Position numbers and translations under genes: made by a program. The notes beneath the pieces were generated by a model. The model saw only the letters and a program-made list of their open reading frames with translations, did no database searches and was not told where the DNA came from. Below are positions 9,017 to 17,728 of a stretch of 32,902 nucleotides of DNA, piece by piece. This stretch comes from Halioglobus sp. (GTDB lineage: Bacteria; Pseudomonadota; Gammaproteobacteria; Pseudomonadales; Halieaceae), in NCBI GenBank assembly GCA_028823475.1, contig JAPKBI010000003.1, positions 1-32,902 on the forward strand. Direction: 5' to 3'. Numbering within the stretch: position 1 is the first letter of the stretch; each line of letters opens with the position of its first letter.

Positions 9017-9979
9017 ATGCCATTGACAAAACCCAGCGTCAATCGGCTCGTCGCCGATATTGGTGGCACCAACACTCGCCTCGCTCTATTCGACCCATTG
9101 GCAAACGAATTACGCGCGCTGAGCCACTATGTGAATCGAGACCACGGTCAGCCTGAGGACATTATTCTCGCGTGGCTGGACGCATTATGCGAACCGCGGC
9201 CAACGGCTTGTTGCTTGGCCGTAGCGGCGCCACCCTTTGACGACCGGGTCACCATGCTCAATATCGACTGGTCATTCTCCTGCCGCGAGATGGCGGAGCG
9301 CTTCGAGTTCTCCGCGTTGCGCTGTATCAACGATTTTGAAGCTAACGCCCATGCACTACCCCACCTAGCGGACCACGACCTGACAACCCTGCATTGCGGG
9401 AAACGAAGCGCGAGCGGCAAGCTGGCAACGATCGGCGCTGGCACCGGGCTGGGCGGAGCGACACTGACCCTCACCGAGGGAGCGCCCATTGCGGGCGCAA
9501 GTGAGCCGGGATATATGGGGTTAGCTGCCGCCACCGACGTCGAACTGGAGCTGTTTCGCTACCTGCTAAAACAGTACGGGGAAATTTACGCTGAGCTGCT
9601 CTTGTCGGGGCCAGGCCTACAGCGCCTCTATCAATCACTGGCCGACATTCAAGGCCAGAACCCGCCACCACTGGCTCCAGAAGCGATATCTGCCCGCGCG
9701 CTCACAGGAGAGTGTGATCTGTGTAAACTCACTCTCAACACTTTTTGCAGCCTACTGGGCTCAATAAGCGGTGACTACGTGCTCGCCAATGGCGCCTATG
9801 GCGGCCTTTACCTCGCGGGAGGATTTCTGCCTGAGATGATCCCATTTTTGCAAAGGAGCACCTTTGTGCAGCGTTTTCAGAACAAAGGGAAAATGCGTGA
9901 TCATCTAGCGGATGTGCCGCTTTACTCTATTACCAGTGCCGTTACGGGGCTGCTCGGTGCCGCGCACGCACCCTTATAG
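9017..9979 (+). CDS. glk: glucokinase
   Basis: RLVADIGGTNTRLALFD, CINDFEANAHALP, TIGAGTGLGGA, EPGYMGLAA; Glk family motifs; starts 4 nt after the pyk stop. Confidence 0.93.
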   Translation: MPLTKPSVNRLVADIGGTNTRLALFDPLANELRALSHYVNRDHGQPEDIILAWLDALCEPRPTACCLAVAAPPFDDRVTMLNIDWSFSCREMAERFEFSALRCINDFEANAHALPHLADHDLTTLHCGKRSASGKLATIGAGTGLGGATLTLTEGAPIAGASEPGYMGLAAATDVELELFRYLLKQYGEIYAELLLSGPGLQRLYQSLADIQGQNPPPLAPEAISARALTGECDLCKLTLNTFCSLLGSISGDYVLANGAYGGLYLAGGFLPEMIPFLQRSTFVQRFQNKGKMRDHLADVPLYSITSAVTGLLGAAHAPL

Positions 9980-10181
9980 TGGCTGGTTCAAAGTCACAGC
10001 ATAGGGAAAATCGGGCCATTGCGGAGTATTATTGGCTGAAAATAGTTGTACAACAGCCCTGTAAATGGCCAATTATGGTGCTACACTCATTTTAGCTGAG
10101 TAAATTCAGCGGGGTTTATGCTCACGATCGAAGTTCCAGCATGGTCATCGGTACGTAAATCATAAATAAAAATAAATGAAA

Positions 10182-10202
10182 AGGCACCTGGACATGGTGC
10201 CT
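10182..10202 (+). promoter_or_regulatory. hairpin in cold-shock gene leader
   Basis: AGGCACC (10182-10188) pairs perfectly with GGTGCCT (10196-10202), loop TGGACAT, about 20 nt upstream of the csp start codon. Confidence 0.5.
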
Positions 10203-10220
10203 CTCGTTATACAGGTAAAT

Positions 10221-10430
10221 ATGATGTCTAAGACAAATGGTACAGTAAAGTGGTTTAACGAAACCAAAGGATTCGGCTTTATCGAGCGTGAAGATGGCCC
10301 CGATGTGTTCGTTCATTTCAGCGCTATTCAAGGCGATGGCTTTAAAACCTTGGCTGATGGCCAAAAGGTTGAGTTCGACGTCACGGATGGCCAGAAAGGT
10401 CCTCAGGCTGAGAACGTAGTCCCTATCTAA
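10221..10430 (+). CDS. cold-shock protein, CspA family
   Basis: [72 protein letters not shown]1 (KGFGFI) and RNP2 (VFVHF). Start 10221 or 10224, not 10176 as in the ORF track. Confidence 0.95.
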   Translation: MMSKTNGTVKWFNETKGFGFIEREDGPDVFVHFSAIQGDGFKTLADGQKVEFDVTDGQKGPQAENVVPI

Positions 10431-10447
10431 CACCGAAAGGTTGCAAA

Positions 10448-10477
10448 TAAAAAAAGGAGCCCTTGGGCTCCTTTTTT
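10448..10477. terminator. bidirectional intrinsic terminator between csp (+) and the convergent TonB operon (-)
   Basis: A-run, then GGAGCCC-TT-GGGCTCC, then TTTTTT: a 7-bp GC-rich stem with A/T tracts on both sides. Confidence 0.88.
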
Positions 10478-10520
10478 ATCTATACCGTTAAGCGGTGATG
10501 TAAAGCGCGTAGAGGCGTTT

Positions 10521-11957
10521 TTAACCCTGATCGGGCACTTCAACTTCTTCGTCTTGCACAGGCTCTTCCTGCATTAATTCTGCCTGCAGCGCTGCCTTTT
10601 CTTCTTGCATCGCTACGTCTTCATCTTGCAGGGATTTTTCCCGTGCCAGTTCAGAGTCCATATAGGTGATCCACTGGTCGGCATAGGCAACTGAGCGCTC
10701 ATCGCGGCCTGCCGCGATGAAGGCTTCGCGCGCTTTTTCATATTGTTGGTTATTGAAATACGCCATACCCAGCACTAGCCGCGCCGTATCCGGCCGTTTC
10801 ACCCCGCCGCGAGACAAACCCTTATTAATGGCGGTTATCGCCTTTTTGAATTGATCATTATCCAGGTAGACATTGCCGAGGCGAACATAAAGCTCCCCCT
10901 TATTCGACTTAGCTGCGGCCTTCTCCATGGCAGGAATGGCCTTGCCGAGCTCTTGCGATTGACGCCAAGCATTGCCGGTTATCTCCCAATTTTTCGATTT
11001 ACCTTCAATCGAGCCATCGCGTAGCCCTTTGTCCATCACTCTGGCCGCTTTGTAAGGCACATCGGCGTTCAAGTAAAGGTAGGCCATTGTTACCTGCTCA
11101 TTGCCCTTATCCAGCATGTTTTGCACATACGCCGTTTCCATCGCGGCCAGCTGCTGAGACTCCTTATTCTGCTCGCCATACAGATGGGAAATCTGTACCC
11201 AGTACTCCTTCTTGGGGTAGTACTTCAGTAACTCTTCTAGCACGGCAACGGTATTGTTAGTGTCGTTCTTTTCGAAATACAGATAGCGGGCCAGGTTGTA
11301 CCACTGCTCTCTGGGTATCTTACCCGCCTCCTCACTCATGCTAATCGCTTTCTGCACATTGATAAGAGAGTTGTCATAGTCCTTGACCTGATAGTAACCC
11401 TGAGCCAACAGCACATAGGCATTCGCGTTGGGGGTATCGGTCATTTCAAACCATTTGATTAAGGCATTGATGCCTTTTTGCCACTGCTCCTGCACAAAAT
11501 ACAGCTGGGCAATAGTAAATCGGGTGTTGATTTCCATGGCCAGCGGGATGTCCGGCTGCGCCACCACTTGCTCATAGGATCTCAGCGCTCCGGCATAGTC
11601 TTCCCGAGAATACTGAATAAACGCGTACAGGTTGTAGACGTTGGCCAGCTCATAGCTGTTCAGAGACTTCTTGCCGTCAGTGGCGATCATCTCATCAAGA
11701 ATTCGCTTGGCCATAGGAAGGTCTTTGGCCTCCGCTGCAACTTGCGCTTCTGAAAGCTTCTCGTAAACACTGTTGCGCAGAGCCGGGGTTCGACGCGTCG
11801 CCTCTTGCGACTTCTCTTTCTTGTCCGCCGCGAACGCACTAGAAAGCGGCGATAGGCCGACATCAGTTTGCAGCTGCGTCACGGCGACTTGAGCGGCGAA
11901 TAGAGGGACCGCAAAAAGCGCAGCGCGTGTCCAGGTAGTGGCTTTAAACAACGTCAT
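10521..11957 (-). CDS. tetratricopeptide repeat protein of the TonB2-type operon
   Basis: 478 aa; signal-like N-terminus (ALFAVPLFAAQVAVTQ); repeated TPR-like helices (e.g. NVYNLYAFIQYSREDYAGALRSYEQVV, AYVLLAQGYYQVKDYDNSLINVQKAI, ARLVLGMAYFNNQQYEKAREAFIAAG). Confidence 0.88.
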   Translation of the reverse strand: MTLFKATTWTRAALFAVPLFAAQVAVTQLQTDVGLSPLSSAFAADKKEKSQEATRRTPALRNSVYEKLSEAQVAAEAKDLPMAKRILDEMIATDGKKSLNSYELANVYNLYAFIQYSREDYAGALRSYEQVVAQPDIPLAMEINTRFTIAQLYFVQEQWQKGINALIKWFEMTDTPNANAYVLLAQGYYQVKDYDNSLINVQKAISMSEEAGKIPREQWYNLARYLYFEKNDTNNTVAVLEELLKYYPKKEYWVQISHLYGEQNKESQQLAAMETAYVQNMLDKGNEQVTMAYLYLNADVPYKAARVMDKGLRDGSIEGKSKNWEITGNAWRQSQELGKAIPAMEKAAAKSNKGELYVRLGNVYLDNDQFKKAITAINKGLSRGGVKRPDTARLVLGMAYFNNQQYEKAREAFIAAGRDERSVAYADQWITYMDSELAREKSLQDEDVAMQEEKAALQAELMQEEPVQDEEVEVPDQG

Positions 11958-11974
11958 AACGCATTAACCGTTTA

Positions 11975-12577
11975 CTATTCCAACTCATAAGTGAACTTGT
12001 TTCGCACGCCTGCAACTTCGATAGGCTCGCCATCGACCACACGAGGCTTATACTTGAACTTCAACGAGGCCTTAACAGAAGCCTTGTCAAAGACGCCACT
12101 GGGCTGACAGTCTACTGCCCGTGGATCGCGAATAGCGCCAGAGGTGGTGACCGTGTACTCAACAATACAATAACCACTGATACCGCGAGTCTGTGCCCTT
12201 CTAGGATAAATGGGCGCCACTTTCACAATGGGCAAATATTCGCCATCACCCTGAGCCATGGTGCCGGTACCGATGGAGATGTTGATATTGGCCCGCGGTG
12301 CGACATTCTCGATGTCGACGTCCATGTTAACGTCGAGTTGCTCCATCTCCATGTCCGGCGGCGGCTCTTCCGGATCTTCCGCCTTGTCCGGTTTCGGCGT
12401 GGAATTCTGCAACTCAATGTCGTCGGGAAGCCGCACTAGCTCGGCAACCATGCGGTCATCCACCTCAGGGTTGACGAAATTACCATCGATAAGCGTGCGC
12501 ATGATCAAGAACAGCGCCACAACCATGACGATCGCCAGCAGTATCGAAATAGCCGTTCTAAATAGACTACTCTCCAT
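11975..12577 (-). CDS. energy transducer TonB (TonB2-like)
   Basis: N-terminal TM, short acidic/Pro spacer (TPKPDKAEDPEEPPPDMEMEQ), C-terminal TonB domain VAPIYPRRAQTRGISGYCIVEYTVTTSGAIRDPRAVDC...FDKASVKASLKFKYKPRVVDGEPIEVAGV. Confidence 0.92.
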   Translation of the reverse strand: MESSLFRTAISILLAIVMVVALFLIMRTLIDGNFVNPEVDDRMVAELVRLPDDIELQNSTPKPDKAEDPEEPPPDMEMEQLDVNMDVDIENVAPRANINISIGTGTMAQGDGEYLPIVKVAPIYPRRAQTRGISGYCIVEYTVTTSGAIRDPRAVDCQPSGVFDKASVKASLKFKYKPRVVDGEPIEVAGVRNKFTYELE

Positions 12578-12582
12578 CTCGC

Positions 12583-13029
12583 CTACCCCTTCTCGTCAGT
12601 GGAGATGCACACGGTCGGGTCTAGCAAGTCCTTGATCTTATCCAACAACTCGCTGGTCGCAAGCGTACTCGCCTCCGCATCCACCTGTATCACAAAATTC
12701 GCCTTAGGGGCTTCTATCTTGGCAGCCTCTGCGGCACTCGCGACGCGAGCCAGCGGTATCTCCTTCTTGTCGTAGTGAATCTTACCTAAAGCGTCTACCG
12801 CAAATATAATGGTGCCTCGCAGACAACGATCAGCAGTAGCCGCCTCGATTCTCACGATTTCGGGGCCAGGTTCCTTCACAAAAGTCGACGTCACGATAAA
12901 AAAGATCAGCATGATAAACACGACGTCGAGCATCGGCGTCAAGTCAATGTCACCGTCACCGCCTCCATCCTGCGGTGCTAAAGGGCCCCTGGTTCTGCGC
13001 CGGCTCACTGCGTGCTCTCCGCCGGCCAA
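12583..13029 (-). CDS. ExbD/TolR family biopolymer transport protein (second copy)
   Basis: IDLTPMLDVVFIMLIFFIVTSTFVKEPGPEI, ExbD TM motif with conserved Asp; overlaps the upstream exbD by 25 nt. Confidence 0.9.
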   Translation of the reverse strand: MAGGEHAVSRRRTRGPLAPQDGGGDGDIDLTPMLDVVFIMLIFFIVTSTFVKEPGPEIVRIEAATADRCLRGTIIFAVDALGKIHYDKKEIPLARVASAAEAAKIEAPKANFVIQVDAEASTLATSELLDKIKDLLDPTVCISTDEKG

Positions 13030-13415
13030 TTTACCTGCTTTACGCCCGCCTCGCGGGCGCCATCTGCAACAGAGATAAGCGTTTTAGAAGACGCGCCAGC
13101 CTCCGTTATAATCGAAAAGCCCTGCTCCGGATCCGAGGCCAACCGCTGTGCTACGCTCGACCTAACAGCCTTAATATCGACAATCCGATCATCCATCCAG
13201 ATCTGGTCATTGCCCCTTATGGTAACAACGATACTGGTAGCATCAGACTCAGGGGGATCAATATTGGTATCGGGCCGGTTTATATCAACACCAATCTCCC
13301 GCAGGAAAGACGCCACTACGATAAAAAAGATCAGCATAATAAACACCACGTCCAGCATGGGTGTCAGGTCGATCTCGGCCTCATCGGCATCTGCGTTTCG
13401 GTTTGTTTTGCGCAT
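13005..13415 (-). CDS. ExbD/TolR family biopolymer transport protein (first copy)
   Basis: AEIDLTPMLDVVFIMLIFFIVVASFLREIGVDINRP; ExbD motif. Confidence 0.92.
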   Translation of the reverse strand: MRKTNRNADADEAEIDLTPMLDVVFIMLIFFIVVASFLREIGVDINRPDTNIDPPESDATSIVVTIRGNDQIWMDDRIVDIKAVRSSVAQRLASDPEQGFSIITEAGASSKTLISVADGAREAGVKQVNWPAESTQ

Positions 13416-13428
13416 CAGTGTAGCTCTA

Positions 13429-13947
13429 TCAGTGATCCGTTGTCAGGTTGTCCCACAAGAGCTTGCCCTCACGCTGGGCAATCCGGGTGACATAGGTATT
13501 GGCGAACACGCCGGACAAAGCCGCTACCATCCCTGCCATCGTGGGGATGGTGGCCTTCTGGACACCTTCGGCCATGGACTTGGCGTCACCACCGCCGGTT
13601 ACCGCCATGACATTGAACACTTCTATCATGCCCCACACTGTTCCCAGCAGTCCCAGCAACGGGCACAACGCCACCATCGCCTTAATCATGGGCATAAACT
13701 GATTAATCTGCATGCTGGCCTGAGAGAGCAGCATGCTGCGGATCTGCTTGGCTTCCCAGGACTTTCTCTCCGCGCGGCCCTCCCACTTGGCAATGACCTT
13801 GGTGGCATCTTGCTTCCAAGCAAACTTCAGGTACCACACGCGCTCGAAAATCAGGGTCCACATCACGAACAGCAGGGCAGCAATCAGCCAAAGGACCTCG
13901 CCACCCTGTTCCATGAAAGCGAGCAGCACCTGAGCTAAACCGTCCAT
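13429..13947 (-). CDS. MotA/TolQ/ExbB proton channel family protein (short ExbB)
   Basis: 172 aa; QINQFMPMIKAMVALCPLLGLLGTVWGMIEVFNVMAVTGGGDAKSMAEGVQKATIPTMAGMVAALSGVF; ExbB core. Confidence 0.92.
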   Translation of the reverse strand: MDGLAQVLLAFMEQGGEVLWLIAALLFVMWTLIFERVWYLKFAWKQDATKVIAKWEGRAERKSWEAKQIRSMLLSQASMQINQFMPMIKAMVALCPLLGLLGTVWGMIEVFNVMAVTGGGDAKSMAEGVQKATIPTMAGMVAALSGVFANTYVTRIAQREGKLLWDNLTTDH

Positions 13948-13948
13948 A

Positions 13949-15334
13949 TCAAGACCTCAGTTTAGCTTCAGTGTGCTCCGCAATCATACCCGTGGTCTGC
14001 TCGTCCAGGATGTGAATGATCCGCTGGGCGCGACCGTTCACAATGGTGAACATCAGTACGGTCGGAATCGCCACCAACAGGCCCAGCACGGTGGTGATCA
14101 AGGCGCTAGAAATACCCCCGGCCATAGCCTTGGGATCACCCGCACCAAAGATAGTAATGGCCTGGAAGGTCAGAATCATACCCGTCACCGTGCCCAGCAG
14201 CCCCATTAGCGGCGCAATGGCTGCGATAATCTTCAGAAGGGTAAGACCACTCTCCAGCTCCGGCGTTTCCTTTAGCACACCCTCGGACAGCTTCAGCTCC
14301 AGGGTCTCAGTGTCCATATTGGGATTGTCCTCGTGTATCTTTAGCACGCGACCCAAAGGATTATTGGTGTTCGCCTTGTCTGACCTAAGCTGAGCACTCA
14401 CCCTCCCGCCCACGGTGGTCAGTACGGAGAAGCGGTAGATGGCCAACAGAAAGGCAAAAATACCCAACGCGGTGATGGCATAGCCGACGTAACCGCCCTG
14501 ATGCCAGCGCTCTGCCAGTGTCGGCGTACCAATGATGGCCGCCAGATAAGAGCCGCCAGTAGGGCCGGTAGGATCCACGCCGAAGGGGTTCAGTCCGCCC
14601 GAAGCAGAGGCCAAGTCGGCCGCCCAACCGGTGTAGGGACCACTAGGTTGGCGCGCTAGCTCACTGAGCTTCCCGTTCTGAAAGCTGAGATAGTTGCCGT
14701 CCATATCGACGATATTGAAAGAGCCGACGCGCAGCACCTGGCGCTCAGTACTCGCCCCCCCGGGCGAGGACACATCCGCTGAGAACGTGGTTACCGCGCC
14801 GGTCTCGCGGATTTCGCGCAACAGCTCGTACCACACCCGCTCGATCTCCTCAATACTGGGCAGGCCAGTAGAATTGTTCATCCTCTCTACAAGCTCTTGC
14901 AGAAAGATTTCTCGGCCGGGATACTGAGCCGAGGCCAGCGAATAATTCTCGAAGTTGGTTATCAGATCTCCGGCAGCCGACGTGAGATGTCCAAACAGCT
15001 CCTTCAGAGTGCCGAGCTTCTCAGTCAATAATTCTTCCTTGGCAGCGATCAGAAGCTCGTTTTCTTCGAAGGCGTTTTCCAGTTCAGTAGAGAGCGCTTC
15101 TTGGCGAGCACGCTCGTCCTGCGCCCGTTTCAATTCTGCAGCTTGGCCGGCCTTGTCATTCGCAAAGCGCTGTTCCCGCTGTCGGTTTTCCCTGGCCTCC
15201 GTGGTCTGGCCCTGCTTGACAAAGCCCAACAACTCATCCAGAGATTTAGCCTGCTGCGCCAGGGCGGATCCACCTGAAACTGCCAGTGCGCCGCACAGTG
15301 CGAGGGCAGCACCTTTTACCCATTTAATGCTCAT
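13949..15334 (-). CDS. TtpC-like long MotA/TolQ/ExbB family protein with N-terminal periplasmic coiled-coil domain
   Basis: Signal peptide, coiled-coil-rich region to about residue 150, then C-terminal ExbB core LLKIIAAIAPLMGLLGTVTGMILTFQAITIFGAGDPKAMAGGISSALITTVLGLLVAIPTVLMF. Confidence 0.9.
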   Translation of the reverse strand: MSIKWVKGAALALCGALAVSGGSALAQQAKSLDELLGFVKQGQTTEARENRQREQRFANDKAGQAAELKRAQDERARQEALSTELENAFEENELLIAAKEELLTEKLGTLKELFGHLTSAAGDLITNFENYSLASAQYPGREIFLQELVERMNNSTGLPSIEEIERVWYELLREIRETGAVTTFSADVSSPGGASTERQVLRVGSFNIVDMDGNYLSFQNGKLSELARQPSGPYTGWAADLASASGGLNPFGVDPTGPTGGSYLAAIIGTPTLAERWHQGGYVGYAITALGIFAFLLAIYRFSVLTTVGGRVSAQLRSDKANTNNPLGRVLKIHEDNPNMDTETLELKLSEGVLKETPELESGLTLLKIIAAIAPLMGLLGTVTGMILTFQAITIFGAGDPKAMAGGISSALITTVLGLLVAIPTVLMFTIVNGRAQRIIHILDEQTTGMIAEHTEAKLRS

Positions 15335-16119
15335 CAGTTAGCCTCCGGTGCTGCTATGGGCATTTTCAACAAATCAGTTGTTGCCTGCTTGTTTACAATT
15401 GCAATGCCCTTTTTAATAGCGGCGTCGTAGTCGCTCGAAGGCAGTGTCACCCAGCTCCTGGAAGTATTATCCCAGGCGCCGTTCAATGCGCCATCCGATG
15501 ACCGATAGGCAAGTGCGATGCGGCCCACTTGCAGAAAATCTACTTCTCGCTCGCTGCCGTTGGTGTCAATCGGCCCCTTATAAGTACTGATTGTGCGACC
15601 GTACTGAAGCTCGATATTGTACGCTTCGAGTACCGCACGAAATATTTCTGCCGTGTCCAGGTTATCGCGATCAAGACTGCTGCGCAGCATCTGCACACGC
15701 GCTAAACGTTCTTTTTCTTCAAACGGTACATCCAATTTTATGAAAGCCTCGAGACCGTCTAGCATCCGGGGGACTAGCGGGGGTATCTGCCGGGCAATGA
15801 CCGTCGACTTATCGATATCTGCCTCAATCCCGGCAATGCGTGCGACTTGGTTATCAATTTGGCGCTGCAGGCGAGCGTTGTAAACCTTCAAGCCATCGAC
15901 CTGCTTAGTCACCGTCTTGTAGTCAGACAATAAATCACGGGTTTCATCGGCCAGCCGGTCAATTTTCACCTGCGAATTGCGCGCGGCATTGTTTTTGGAT
16001 TTACCCACCGCCAGGATCGAGTCCAATGTGGTGGCTTGCACCGCTGCCACAGAACCACCAAGGGTGCCTGCAGTAATCAGCGTGGCGATCAAGACTTCTT
16101 TCAATCGATGCTTAGTCAT
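15334..16119 (-). CDS. DUF3450 domain-containing periplasmic protein
   Basis: 261 aa; signal peptide (VLIATLITAGTLGGSVAAVQA), coiled coil, EREVDFLQVGRIALAYRSSDGALNGAWDNTSRSWVTLPSSDYDAAIKKGI; position directly upstream of a TtpC-like gene fits DUF3450. Confidence 0.87.
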   Translation of the reverse strand: MTKHRLKEVLIATLITAGTLGGSVAAVQATTLDSILAVGKSKNNAARNSQVKIDRLADETRDLLSDYKTVTKQVDGLKVYNARLQRQIDNQVARIAGIEADIDKSTVIARQIPPLVPRMLDGLEAFIKLDVPFEEKERLARVQMLRSSLDRDNLDTAEIFRAVLEAYNIELQYGRTISTYKGPIDTNGSEREVDFLQVGRIALAYRSSDGALNGAWDNTSRSWVTLPSSDYDAAIKKGIAIVNKQATTDLLKMPIAAPEAN

Positions 16120-16341
16120 GGGAATAGTGCTTCCTATAATCCAACAGAGTGATTCACAGCTAACGAGGATAGACCGGATTCATCTTCAGTGCCGAAGAAA
16201 AATCAGTCCCAACAAACCGAGGAGGTGAATTTAAACCAAGTCGGGGTGTGTTTTCAATCAATGTCCTAAAGCATTCATTATAATCCATGCGAGTGTGTAT
16301 TTTAGTTACACTTTTTAGGGCCGCTTTATTTTAAAGTAACA

Positions 16342-16878
16342 CTATCTGCGGGGCGGCGACTGCGAATCAACACCGACAGATTCATAGCACAAAAAGCTGT
16401 AATCATAAGGGTTGGGCGCCTCAGCTGCGCAATACTCCCGACTGACCTCGCGCCACCTAGCCCAGTCAATATCCGGCAGCACAACATCACCCTCGACGTT
16501 CGCGTGGACCTCTGTGATGTAAAGGCGGTCGGCGGCAGGAATCGCGGCCTGATAGATCTGCGCGCCGCCAATCACGACCGCCTCCTGCGCACCGTCAAGC
16601 AACGCGATACTCGCGGCCAGTTCCAGCGCCTCATCGAGGGAATACACCACTTTCACACCCTCAACCTGCAGCCTCGTATTGCGTGTAATCACAATATTAG
16701 TGCGCCCCGGCAGCGGCCTGCCGATAGACTCAAAGGTCTTGCGGCCCATGATGATGGGCTTGCCCATGGTGACACGCTTGAAATAGCGCAAGTCTTCTGG
16801 GAGATACCAGGGCAGAGCATTATTGTTGCCAATAACGCCGTTTTCAGCAGCGGCCACCATAACGGCCAGCCTGATCAC
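16342..16878 (-). CDS. folA: dihydrofolate reductase
   Basis: MVAAAENGVIGNNNALPWYLPEDLRYFKRVTMGKPIIMGRKTFESIGRPLPGRTNIVITR; FolA motifs. Confidence 0.96.
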   Translation of the reverse strand: MIRLAVMVAAAENGVIGNNNALPWYLPEDLRYFKRVTMGKPIIMGRKTFESIGRPLPGRTNIVITRNTRLQVEGVKVVYSLDEALELAASIALLDGAQEAVVIGGAQIYQAAIPAADRLYITEVHANVEGDVVLPDIDWARWREVSREYCAAEAPNPYDYSFLCYESVGVDSQSPPRR

Positions 16879-16894
16879 GCCGCTAACCCAAACA

Positions 16895-17728
16895 TCACAC
16901 CGCTACCGGTGCTGCGATATGAGCGTGAGGGTTGTAGTCCTGTAAGTCGAAATCTTCGAATCGATAATCATAGATGCTGTCTGGTCGACGCAGAATATTC
17001 ATGCGAGGAAGCGGAAGCGGCTCTCGGGTCAACTGCTTTTGCACCTGCTCCAGATGATTATTGTAGATATGGGAGTCGCCGGTACAAATGATAATTTCTC
17101 CTGGCACCAGATCGCACTGCTGCGCCAACATCAGAGTGAGCAGCGCCAGGCTGGCAGTGTTATAAGGCAAGCCCAGAAAGGAGTCGCTGGAGCGAATCAT
17201 CAGCTGCGCAGACAGCCGTCCCTCTGCCACATAAAACTGATACAGCAGATGGCAGGGCGGCAGCGCCATACGACCGGCCTTCACATTCTCCTGCGGACTC
17301 ATGCGCTCATCGGGCAGGAATTCGACATTCCAAGCGTGAAACAGAATGCGACGACTGTCTGGATTATTGCGCAAGCAATCAATCACATAGTCGATTTGAT
17401 TAATTGTACCGCCATCACGAGTAGGCCACGCGGTCCATTGGGCGCCATAGATAGGCCCAAGCTCGCCTTCCTCGGTGGCCCACGCGTTCCAGATAGACAC
17501 GCCATTCTCTTTCAACCAATGGGTATTAGTATCCCCGCTCAGAAACCAAAGAAGCTCGTTAACAATACTTTTAAAGTGCAGTTTCTTAGTTGTTAGTAGA
17601 GGAAACCCGGTGGCCAGATCGTGGCGATACTGGCGTCCGAATACAGACAAAGTCCCGGTTCCTGTTCGATCTCCCTTGCGCACACCATGGTCGAGAATAT
17701 CCTGTAGCAGCTCCAGATACTGTTTCAT
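16895..17728 (-). CDS. thyA: thymidylate synthase
   Basis: [38 protein letters not shown]...[14 protein letters not shown]...[18 protein letters not shown]...GDSHIYNNH; ThyA motifs. Confidence 0.97.
   Translation of the reverse strand: MKQYLELLQDILDHGVRKGDRTGTGTLSVFGRQYRHDLATGFPLLTTKKLHFKSIVNELLWFLSGDTNTHWLKENGVSIWNAWATEEGELGPIYGAQWTAWPTRDGGTINQIDYVIDCLRNNPDSRRILFHAWNVEFLPDERMSPQENVKAGRMALPPCHLLYQFYVAEGRLSAQLMIRSSDSFLGLPYNTASLALLTLMLAQQCDLVPGEIIICTGDSHIYNNHLEQVQKQLTREPLPLPRMNILRRPDSIYDYRFEDFDLQDYNPHAHIAAPVAV

Noticed and set aside
13012-13938. 308 aa plus-strand ORF opposite exbD/exbB
   Set aside because: Long His/Gln/Arg-rich shadow ORF antisense to well-supported exbB and exbD genes; no recognisable domain.
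16504-17596. Plus-strand ORFs opposite folA and thyA (16504-17091, 17039-17596)
   Set aside because: Antisense to strongly supported enzymes; no motif or start context.
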